In this document: positions 1 to 5,643 of the stretch, piece after piece | Numbering within the stretch: the stretch's first letter is position 1 | Layout of the letters: every line of letters begins with the position of its first letter | DNA from: Aliterella sp. RAGGC_92 | Lineage (GTDB): Bacteria; Cyanobacteriota; Cyanobacteriia; Cyanobacteriales; Chroococcidiopsidaceae | Direction of reading: 5' to 3' | Length of the DNA: 5,643 nt | NCBI GenBank assembly: GCA_030826005.1 | Contig: JAPJOW010000256.1 | Coordinates: 1 to 5,643 of the forward strand | Notes under the pieces: model-generated | Databases searched by the model: none | What the model was told of the DNA's origin: nothing | What the model saw: the letters and a program-made list of their open reading frames with translations, nothing else | Position numbers and translations under genes: made by a program

Positions 1-709
1 CTTTATTCCTACTACTAGCAAGGGCAGCAAAAAAGTTAGCGTTGACGCATTGCCGAGAAATTTCAAATGCTTCAAAGTAACCATCTTTTTGTCCTAACTC
101 CCGCGCCCAAAATCGAGATAAAACAAGAATCGCGTCTAGTTGCATAAATGCTTTAGATTCCTCCGATTCATAGCAGCCGATAGCAGCAATTTTTTCCTCA
201 ATCACCGAGCTAATATCTACAAAGAAATTTGGTTCAAACCCCCGCAAGAAAACCGGCGGAGCAGAATACCATAGAGAAATATTTTTGCGCGTAGCAACAT
301 TAGAAACAGCGATCGCACATACTTCATGATCTCGATGTCCGTATTTTTCTGACTGGGGAGCATGAGTAATGATTAAATCTGGCTGCCAATTTTTAATTGC
401 TTCTTCCGTAACTTTAATGACTGCTTGCGTGGAAAAATTACCTTCTTCCAACGCATGGAATTCATAAGTAGCACCGATCAACTTACCCGCCGCCTCTGCT
501 TCGTGATGGCGGACATTCTTAGTAGGCGAACGAGAAAGATTACCATCCGTCAAAATCAAACAATGAATCTTCCAACCAGCTTTAGACATCAAACGCAGAG
601 TACCCGCCGCAGGTAAAACTTCATCATCAGCATGAGCGTAAATTGTCAGCACAGTTTGCTGACCGATATTACCAGATAAATTGGGTTCGAGCATAGCGTT
701 TGCATTCAT
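1..709 (-). CDS. PIG-L/LmbE-family zinc-dependent N-deacetylase (partial, C-terminus off the window)
   Basis: The reading frame is open for 236 codons from the ATG at 709 to the window edge with no stop, so the 3' end is missing; family members are usually about 220-270 residues, so little is probably lost. Seen in the translation: an N-terminal AHADDE motif (residues 25-30), a variant of the family's AHPDDE, and HRDHE (125-129), the family's HxDH motif. By analogy with MshB-type enzymes, His26, Asp29 and His128 would bind zinc and Asp28 would be the catalytic base, and all are present. Known family members remove acetyl groups from GlcNAc-containing small molecules or lipids (GlcNAc-PI, GlcNAc-inositol, GlcNAc-malate). 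There is no signal peptide or membrane segment, so it is probably cytoplasmic. It is the last visible gene of the run, 44 bp after the glycosyltransferase. Met6 (694) is an alternative start; neither has a clear ribosome binding site. The substrate is unknown. Confidence 0.88.
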   Translation of the reverse strand, partial: MNANAMLEPNLSGNIGQQTVLTIYAHADDEVLPAAGTLRLMSKAGWKIHCLILTDGNLSRSPTKNVRHHEAEAAGKLIGATYEFHALEEGNFSTQAVIKVTEEAIKNWQPDLIITHAPQSEKYGHRDHEVCAIAVSNVATRKNISLWYSAPPVFLRGFEPNFFVDISSVIEEKIAAIGCYESEESKAFMQLDAILVLSRFWARELGQKDGYFEAFEISRQCVNANFFAALASSRNK

Positions 710-753
710 AACTTTTATAACGTGTTGGTAGGGAAAAATTAGAAAAATGTGAA

Positions 754-2742
754 TTAGGCATCTTCTTGAGGTGGCTGCCAAATAGCAGCGCGAATAACTG
801 CCCATAGCAGCGATAAGTTGTAAACTGCCCAAGCACTGTTGAGTAAGTAAACCAAAGGATAATCGAGAGTTCCTGTTGCGTAGCGGTAAATACTCCAAAG
901 AATGCCAAGAATTGTCAGAGCAAAGATAATTAGCTGCGGCATAATTAGCTGGAGATAAACTCCCGATTGGCGTTGCTTGGGTGTAACTTGAAACTTGATC
1001 GGACGGTTGGTAAAGACACTCCATACAGCTTGAATGAGTAAAGGAAATAAAGCGATCGCATACTGCTCCGAACGCCACACTTCTCTTGCGGGAATGCCCC
1101 AAGTAGCCGTCATGAATGTGAGGCGATTGATAATAAAAGCTGGGAAAAAGTGCAAGGCAAAATCAGCGCCGTAGGTTGTAACGGGAACAATACCCGTGAA
1201 AAAGTAAATAATTGGGCAAGCAATGAACACGAAGGTAGCAAAACCAGAAAAATAGCTATACATTGTTTTGAAATAATGCAAGCGCTGCCAAAAAGTTAGC
1301 CCTGGTTTGGTGAGGGGATTTTCGCGCACCAATACTTGAATCGTTCCTTGCGCCCACCGCAGGCGTTGCTTGAGCGTAGAACTAAGATCGTCCGGTGCTA
1401 AACCTTCAGCTAGTAATTCGTTGTGATAAATCGATTTCCAGCCAGCACCATGCAAGCGCATAGCTGTATTCATATCTTCAGTAATACTGTTGCTGGATAC
1501 ACCGCCAATTAATTCAAATTCATCAAGGCGTTTTTCATCTTTGGCATACTCATCAGAAAAATGTTGCAATCCCACACTAACTAAGGCTTCGCGTCTGAGT
1601 ACCGCATTTGTCCCAGTGTAGAAAGCCGCATTCATGCCATCTTTACCTTGTTGCAAAGGTCCGTAAAATAAATTTGCTTGATGTCCAAACGGATCGCCCG
1701 CCGGAATATTGTAAAAGTCTTGGCGAGTCTGCACAAAAGCAATCCGGTTTTGCTCGTACTTGCCTGCTAACAAGTTGTAGTTATAGAAATAAGGTAGAAC
1801 GCGCTTGAGAAATTGAGGCTTGGGAATATGATCGGCATCGAGAGTTAGGATAAATTCGCCGGAAGTTTCGCCCGAAAAGATTGCATAGTTAAGATTACCA
1901 GCTTTGGCGTGGTGGGGTACGCCTACAGGTTTGGGACGAGCAATATAGCGAAACCTTGCTAAGTCGCTCAATTGGTATTCAACTTGAGCAATATTTGATT
2001 CTAAAACTTGACGTTCCGCCGCCAAGCGATCGCTTATACTGCGATCTTCAGGATGAAACCAACCGAGTAATTGCCGCAAACGTTGTAAAAATCTGACTGC
2101 TTTTTGCTCTGTCTCGCCTTCCACTGCTGGATTTTGCAAAAATTGTTCGGCGGCTTCAACTTCTGGCGCGAGACTATCTAATTGCTGGAGACGATCGACC
2201 ATTGCGGAGCGTTCTGCGTCAATTTTAGCGGCTTCTTGTTGCAACAAAGGCGATCGCAAATCTTCCAGACACAGCTTCTCTGTCATCGCTCTCATGTCCG
2301 CAGAGTTGCCATCATCTAAGACGTAAACGTGTAACTTTGTAGCTGGATAATCTATAGCCAAAGCCGCCCTCGCAGTTTGTTCGACCATTTCTGGCGGTTC
2401 GTTGTAGCAGGTAATAAATACATCAACCGTTGCCCATTCCGAACGCAGCATAGGCGGTGTAAGCTGGTCGAGAGATTTAATGTGGCGCTCCAAAGGTCGC
2501 CACAACCCAATTACAAACATTACACCGCCAAAATAGCTATATATTTCCGCAATTAATAAGGGAATAGATAGCCATAAAGCACCAAAGTTAATAGAATAAC
2601 CAATTCGCCAGAGCAAATACCAAGCCCCAAAAATGAGATTGATTTCTGCTAGGTAGCGAAATAGCAAGGTTCTTTTTTTCAGGTGGGAGCGGGTGTTACC
2701 TGTAAAATTTGCCGGATTTTTAGCAATAGAGATTGAAGTCAT
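754..2742 (-). CDS. Membrane processive glycosyltransferase, GT2 family, cellulose-synthase (BcsA)-like
   Basis: This 662-residue protein carries the complete processive GT2 signature: DDG at 143-145, HAKAGN at 278-283, the metal/UDP-binding DAD at 302-304, TGTN at 376-379, the catalytic-base motif TED at 421-423, and QRLRW at 459-463, followed by an amphipathic stretch and the FQVTPK motif (584-589) seen in BcsA-type synthases. Two hydrophobic segments precede the catalytic domain (about 29-48 and 54-80) and about five follow it (about 493-518, 526-547, 560-577, 597-617, 628-650). Family knowledge says such enzymes polymerise a beta-linked polysaccharide from UDP-sugar and translocate it through the inner membrane. 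Oddities are an extra block of about 104 residues rich in charge and leucine (about 158-261), a shorter extra block before TED (about 391-412), and no room for a PilZ domain after the last helices. The ATG lies 8 bp after the DUF3131 stop, suggesting co-translation. Donor sugar and product (cellulose or another glucan, or an amino-sugar polymer) are not decidable. Confidence 0.93.
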   Translation of the reverse strand: MTSISIAKNPANFTGNTRSHLKKRTLLFRYLAEINLIFGAWYLLWRIGYSINFGALWLSIPLLIAEIYSYFGGVMFVIGLWRPLERHIKSLDQLTPPMLRSEWATVDVFITCYNEPPEMVEQTARAALAIDYPATKLHVYVLDDGNSADMRAMTEKLCLEDLRSPLLQQEAAKIDAERSAMVDRLQQLDSLAPEVEAAEQFLQNPAVEGETEQKAVRFLQRLRQLLGWFHPEDRSISDRLAAERQVLESNIAQVEYQLSDLARFRYIARPKPVGVPHHAKAGNLNYAIFSGETSGEFILTLDADHIPKPQFLKRVLPYFYNYNLLAGKYEQNRIAFVQTRQDFYNIPAGDPFGHQANLFYGPLQQGKDGMNAAFYTGTNAVLRREALVSVGLQHFSDEYAKDEKRLDEFELIGGVSSNSITEDMNTAMRLHGAGWKSIYHNELLAEGLAPDDLSSTLKQRLRWAQGTIQVLVRENPLTKPGLTFWQRLHYFKTMYSYFSGFATFVFIACPIIYFFTGIVPVTTYGADFALHFFPAFIINRLTFMTATWGIPAREVWRSEQYAIALFPLLIQAVWSVFTNRPIKFQVTPKQRQSGVYLQLIMPQLIIFALTILGILWSIYRYATGTLDYPLVYLLNSAWAVYNLSLLWAVIRAAIWQPPQEDA

Positions 2743-2750
2743 TGATATTT

Positions 2751-4292
2751 TTAAAAGGTAAGTGGCTGTCTGTTTCTAGCTTGATAAAGCAAACTTTCGA
2801 GAACAATGGCATTAGTATTAACGTCAACCGAGGCATTTACCCCTAGCCGGGAATTTTCATATTTTCCAGAAAAGTAACCGCGATTTTGCGCTGTTAAATT
2901 TTGGACAAAGTTACGAATTTTTTGAGCATAAGGATCGTCTGGCATTAGCGCAAACCAAGCAAATGCAGCTTTAGTGCTAACAAATCGCAAATGGGGAAAT
3001 ACTTGTCCTTTGGTATTCACAGCTTGCCAAGGCTGACCATTGGCATAAACGCTGTAATAGAGAAAGTAAGGCGGACGATCTAGAGAGTCTTCATTAACAG
3101 CAGTTAAAATTCCTGTACGTTTGTATCTTTGTGCCTGGAGTTTGAGTAAGTTTTGAACTTGTGGCTTAACTCCATCAGTCCAACCTATTTCTAAACCCCA
3201 AAGTAAATAAGGGTCGTTTGTTAAGTAGTTGGTAGCACCAGAATTAGTAAAGTTGCGCTCGTCAACTTGCAACGCTATACCATCAACTTTCACTGACTTA
3301 ACTGGCGGACTTTGCAAAGCCTTGTCAGCAGTAATACTCCATAGTTTTAAGCTATGGGCGGCGTATTGTTCGTAGCCTAATCTACCTTCTTGTACTAGCT
3401 GAAATCCCCCGTTTTTAGGAATACCACCTTGCAACCAACCACCCTTCACCAGCTTTGCCAAATCCCAACGCGCAACTAGATTGTTAATGCGATCGCTAAA
3501 TTCTGGATAATTTGCCCGAATTACGTGCAAACCTAACAACAACCTCGCCATATCTAATGCTGACCAACCGCTTTTCCCCTGGGGGTCAGGAGTATTATCC
3601 AGTTGGCGCATTTGGGCTGTATGAGTGCTATAAGCTTTGTTGGGCAACTTTGTTGCAGGTAAGGGCAACTTTTCCAACGTCTGCAACATAGTATTCAGGC
3701 GTTGGTTAAATCTATCAGCAGTTATTAAACCTAATTGCCTCGCAGCATGAATCCCAAGTAATGCACTACCTTGATCCCACATTGTCGTCCAAGGTAAGTT
3801 ATCAACGGAATTTACCAAGCCTGTTTGCTCGTTCCAATTGCGTTCAAAATACTTCCAAGCTTTTAAAGCCGCAATTTTGTCTGCTTCTTTAGTTAAGCGT
3901 GGTGTATTTACACGTTCTGGAGTAGTTATTTCTGGAGTTTGCTGTTTGGGTGGTGCGGATTGTTGCGGTGCGGGTTTAGGCGGCGCAATCGGCTTAGGTA
4001 AAGGTATCCGCTCGATCTTAGGCTCTGGCGATCTGACTGGGCTAAAGTTATCGGGAGCAGCAATTATCAAAGGAGATTTCTTCAGTGAATAATCTTTTGC
4101 CCCCCAATTTTGGGGGGAACTGGATCTCAAGTCCCCCAGGTTTGGGGGATTTAGGGGGCGAACTTGGATTCGTACAAGAGGTCTAGTAGAGTTACTGACT
4201 GGGGGACATTGCTTGCTTAAACAAACCGGGATTTGCTGATTTGTGGCTGCATACAATGCCGAATGTAGGACTGCGGCGGTTATTGATATCAT
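2751..4292 (-). CDS. DUF3131 domain protein, probably exported, with Pro-rich linker
   Basis: The protein has 513 residues. Residues about 138-505 match what I recall of DUF3131: the start AWKYFERNW...TGLVNSV with WTTMWDQGS (168-176), the central QEGRLGYEQYAA (301-312), DPYLLWG (360-366), and a C-terminal GYFSGKYE...NTNAIVLESL. The alternating helical pattern suggests an (alpha/alpha) toroid like glucoamylase-type proteins, but no activity is established for the family. Glu302 and Glu308 are acidic residues worth testing. A weakly hydrophobic leader (about 3-16, no Lys or Arg) precedes a segment encoded by a palindromic DNA repeat (residues 45-64) and a Pro/Lys/Gln-rich linker (about 98-125). 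The start is fixed: an in-frame TAG lies at 4299-4301, just upstream of the ATG. The gene begins 15 bp after the GH26-like gene and ends 8 bp before the GT2, so a role in making or handling the GT2 product outside the cytoplasm is a reasonable inference. Confidence 0.85.
   Translation of the reverse strand: MISITAAVLHSALYAATNQQIPVCLSKQCPPVSNSTRPLVRIQVRPLNPPNLGDLRSSSPQNWGAKDYSLKKSPLIIAAPDNFSPVRSPEPKIERIPLPKPIAPPKPAPQQSAPPKQQTPEITTPERVNTPRLTKEADKIAALKAWKYFERNWNEQTGLVNSVDNLPWTTMWDQGSALLGIHAARQLGLITADRFNQRLNTMLQTLEKLPLPATKLPNKAYSTHTAQMRQLDNTPDPQGKSGWSALDMARLLLGLHVIRANYPEFSDRINNLVARWDLAKLVKGGWLQGGIPKNGGFQLVQEGRLGYEQYAAHSLKLWSITADKALQSPPVKSVKVDGIALQVDERNFTNSGATNYLTNDPYLLWGLEIGWTDGVKPQVQNLLKLQAQRYKRTGILTAVNEDSLDRPPYFLYYSVYANGQPWQAVNTKGQVFPHLRFVSTKAAFAWFALMPDDPYAQKIRNFVQNLTAQNRGYFSGKYENSRLGVNASVDVNTNAIVLESLLYQARNRQPLTF
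4099..4159. repeat. Palindromic C-run/G-run interspersed repeat lying inside the DUF3131 gene
   Basis: This 61-bp block holds two hairpins: 4100-4117 is CCCCCCAA-TT-TTGGGGGG (8-bp arms), and 4133-4148 is CCCCCA-GGTT-TGGGGG. The ends are also inverted to each other, GCCCCC at 4099-4104 and GGGGGC at 4154-4159. Its composition differs sharply from the surrounding gene. From memory, short CCCCCTAAATCCCCC-type repeats are scattered in many copies in cyanobacterial genomes. Here it is read in frame as residues 45-64 of the DUF3131 protein, between the leader and the Pro-rich linker. Confidence 0.72.
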
Positions 4293-4307
4293 TACTATCT
4301 AAAAAAT

Positions 4308-5363
4308 TTATCTAACAAGATTCATTCGCGCTAAATCCGCAGGCGATACATATCTAAAAGCAGGATTGGCTACTGCTTGTTGATAGCCAACAGATTTGCT
4401 AACACCGCTATACAATGCCCAATCGCATTCTTTATTGATGTTGAAATACAAAATAGCTCTTACGCCGTTATTGGCGAGATAAGTATAAGAGTCGCGAAAC
4501 CACTGGTCTTTGGCGCTACTTTGCTGTCCGCTTTGGGTGTTGCTGGTAGTAGCTGTTTGAGCAATAAAAATCGGCTTATTAGGAGCAAGCGATCGCATTC
4601 TCGCAATATAAGGCTCGTAAACTTCTTGGGGACTACTCCAGTGTTTCCAGCTAGAATTTGCACAGTATCCCCAGTTGTACGCGCTAAAAGCGACTACATC
4701 TACTTGAGCGTTGCTGGGATAATAGTTTTCAAAGCGATGTTCTTGGGTTTGACTCCAACCATTGGGCGCAAATACCCAACGCACAGAGTTAGGGGCGACA
4801 CCTGCTTGTTGAAATATTTGTTGAATGCGCTGATAAGCAAGTTTGAAATTTTGCGGATCTTGGCTGTAAGTTTCACCAGGTATGTTCATTTCTTGGAAAG
4901 GAGCGATAAATGCTATCCGTCCTTTGCCTTGTTTTGACCATTGGGCGTAAGCTTGAGCCAATTTTTGCAAGGATTTATCTGTATCTCCTCTCGCAATTGA
5001 ACTTGCCGATCGCGTAGAATCGAGATTGATAAAAGCTGTATAACCATTTTGGCGCAACCTTTCCAAGCGCTGACCGATATTGTAAGACGGGTTGGAGTCT
5101 TCAATATCCATAAAAAAGCCAGCGATCGCATGGCGCTTTCCCGCCCAATTATCTACTTGGCGCAATTGGTTATCAATAACTCCTTGATCTCCTAAATAAT
5201 TAGGAGCATATAAACCTAGTAGTACCGGAGGAGTTGCGCTCGGCTTGACTCCATCAGCGATCGCTTGCGTGTTTTTACTACCCAAGCCGCCTAGCAAAAT
5301 TAGCACGATCGGCATTAACCACTGTTGCGGTTTAGCGAGCGGATAGTTGATAGAGATTCTCAT
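4308..5363 (-). CDS. Secreted GH26-like (beta-mannanase-type) glycoside hydrolase, possibly inactive
   Basis: From the ATG at 5363 this is 351 residues; the frame is open upstream to a TTG at 5435, with another ATG at 5381. I prefer 5363 because it gives a normal signal peptide: a basic n-region (Arg2, Lys11), the core WLMPIVLILLGGLG, and a likely cleavage after TQAIA. Numbered from the upstream TTG, the mature part shows a clan GH-A layout like GH26: PFQEMN with Glu182 at the acid/base position, RWVFAPNGW (219-227), YYP...VDVVAFSAYN (238-254), KPIFIAQTA (287-295), and ILYFN...CDW (328-339). GH26 enzymes cut beta-mannans or mixed beta-glucans with two glutamates. Here the second position, at the end of the KPIFIA strand, appears to be Gln293 (codon CAA), so hydrolysis by the usual retaining mechanism is doubtful; the protein may bind glycan instead. 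It is the first gene of the apparent operon, suited to editing or binding the GT2 product. Confidence 0.8.
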   Translation of the reverse strand: MRISINYPLAKPQQWLMPIVLILLGGLGSKNTQAIADGVKPSATPPVLLGLYAPNYLGDQGVIDNQLRQVDNWAGKRHAIAGFFMDIEDSNPSYNIGQRLERLRQNGYTAFINLDSTRSASSIARGDTDKSLQKLAQAYAQWSKQGKGRIAFIAPFQEMNIPGETYSQDPQNFKLAYQRIQQIFQQAGVAPNSVRWVFAPNGWSQTQEHRFENYYPSNAQVDVVAFSAYNWGYCANSSWKHWSSPQEVYEPYIARMRSLAPNKPIFIAQTATTSNTQSGQQSSAKDQWFRDSYTYLANNGVRAILYFNINKECDWALYSGVSKSVGYQQAVANPAFRYVSPADLARMNLVR

Positions 5364-5452
5364 GTTTCTTGCTGTTGGCATCCAAGTCTGATTGCTTGTT
5401 AAGCAGTATTCCCAATTTCCACAGCTTGCTAACAAGTTTGACTAACTAATCT

Positions 5453-5530
5453 TGCGAAATATTAGCGATCGTTGCGCTAATGTAATCCGCTAAATCAGCT
5501 AAATTTTGTTGTTTTAAGCGATATTTCGCA
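5453..5530. repeat. 10-bp inverted repeat with 58-bp spacing upstream of the operon
   Basis: TGCGAAATAT at 5453-5462 is matched exactly by its reverse complement ATATTTCGCA at 5521-5530. The arms enclose most of the CGCTAA-rich stretch and partly overlap the smaller hairpin. A 10-bp exact match in about 200 bp of sequence could be chance, since AT-rich DNA gives such matches more often; a paired regulator site or a long-range RNA stem is the alternative. Confidence 0.3.
5461..5481. repeat. Perfect 7-bp hairpin in the region upstream of the operon
   Basis: ATTAGCG (5461-5467) and its reverse complement CGCTAAT (5475-5481) flank a 7-base spacer. It lies about 100 bp upstream of the preferred start of the GH26-like gene. 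It could be an operator half-site pair or an RNA stem in the 5' leader; there is no T-run, so a terminator is unlikely. CGCTAA also recurs at 5488-5493 and 5548-5553. Confidence 0.4.
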
Positions 5531-5531
5531 C

Positions 5532-5600
5532 ATAATACAGCGATCGCCGCTAATACTGTTGCTTACACTTAATTTTTGGCGTTAACTTTTTGTTACGTGT
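5532..5600 (-). promoter_or_regulatory. Tentative promoter region for the four-gene operon
   Basis: All genes point left and nothing coding is seen to the right of 5435, so a promoter should lie in 5364-5643. On the minus strand a -10-like TATTAT (5537 to 5532) is present, but no good -35 hexamer lies 16-18 bp upstream, and a HIP1 octamer occupies the spacer. If correct, it would leave a leader of about 160 bases carrying the 7-bp hairpin. This is a positional guess, not a strong motif match. Confidence 0.15.
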
Positions 5601-5632
5601 TGCTTTACTTATTCAGGCGTAACTTATTTGTT
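5578..5632. repeat. Pair of imperfect direct repeats, 38 bp apart
   Basis: GGCGTTAACTTTTTGTT (5578-5594) and GGCGTAACTTATTTGTT (5616-5632) match apart from two single-base gaps. They lie in the AT-rich DNA near the right-hand edge, about 215 bp or more upstream of the first gene. They may be regulator sites or remnants of a small duplication. No function can be assigned. Confidence 0.35.
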
Positions 5633-5643
5633 TATCTTATGTG

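Noticed and set aside
425..616. 63-codon plus-strand frame at the left end
   Set aside because: It is antisense to the PIG-L deacetylase, whose metal-binding motifs are clear.
669..908. Minus-strand 79-codon frame across the GT2/PIG-L junction
   Set aside because: It overlaps both supported genes in another frame and has no family features.
3838..4092. Plus-strand open frame rich in Gly and Leu
   Set aside because: It is the antisense of the Pro-rich linker of the DUF3131 gene; its low-complexity composition follows from that.
4099..4159. Rho-independent terminator or CRISPR unit at the C-run/G-run palindrome
   Set aside because: There is no U-tract after the stems on the transcribed strand, the block is inside an open frame, and there are no regularly spaced repeat copies.
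4377..4937. 186-codon open frame on the plus strand opposite the GH26-like gene
   Set aside because: It lies wholly antisense to a well-supported gene, has no recognisable motif and looks like a shadow frame.
5364..5435. N-terminal extension of the GH26-like protein back to a TTG at 5435, including an LASC tetrad resembling a lipobox
   Set aside because: The LASC is at the very N-terminus with no hydrophobic stretch before it, the start would be a rare TTG without a binding site, and the ATG at 5363 gives a normal signal peptide.
5495..5533. Twelve-codon minus-strand leader ORF (ATG at 5533, TGA at 5497-5495)
   Set aside because: It has no ribosome binding site, overlaps the tentative -10 box, and has no runs of a single amino acid to suggest attenuation.
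5578..5643. Start of a divergent gene or NtcA-type promoter at the right edge
   Set aside because: Only an ATG at 5639-5641 is visible with no coding sequence to judge, and no GTA-N8-TAC site with a properly placed -10 is seen.

Overview
The window looks like chromosomal DNA of a cyanobacterium. The palindrome GCGATCGC (HIP1, the classic highly iterated cyanobacterial octamer) occurs nine times in 5.6 kb, where about 0.1 would be expected by chance at even base composition. Start sites have no convincing Shine-Dalgarno sequences, and the gene set is familiar from cyanobacterial surface-polysaccharide loci. I do not commit to a genus.

Layout: every gene I can support lies on the minus strand and is read from the right-hand end to the left. 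In transcription order they are: (1) a secreted GH26-like beta/alpha-barrel protein, 5363 to 4308; (2) a DUF3131 protein with a proline-rich linker, 4292 to 2751; (3) a membrane processive family-2 glycosyltransferase of the cellulose-synthase (BcsA-like) type, 2742 to 754; (4) a cytoplasmic PIG-L/LmbE-type zinc deacetylase, 709 to the window edge, where its C-terminus is cut off. The gaps are 15, 8 and 44 bp, so the four are probably one operon. The leader of the first gene and an AT-rich intergenic region fill 5364-5643; this stretch holds a small hairpin, a long-spaced inverted repeat and a pair of imperfect direct repeats, but no gene I can support.

How they may work together (inference): the GT2 would polymerise a beta-linked glycan from a nucleotide sugar and pass it through its own membrane channel. 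The two predicted exported proteins would process, bind or guide the polymer outside the inner membrane. The PIG-L enzyme would remove acetyl groups from a GlcNAc-type substrate on the cytoplasmic side. The set resembles in outline other synthase-dependent systems that pair a synthase with a deacetylase and a hydrolase, but it uses different families. The product cannot be told from sequence.

The most notable points are: a roughly 100-residue charged, probably coiled-coil insertion inside the GT2 catalytic domain; absence of a C-terminal PilZ domain from that GT2; glutamine in place of the expected catalytic nucleophile glutamate in the GH26-like protein; and a 61-bp G/C-run palindromic repeat that sits inside the DUF3131 gene and is translated in frame.
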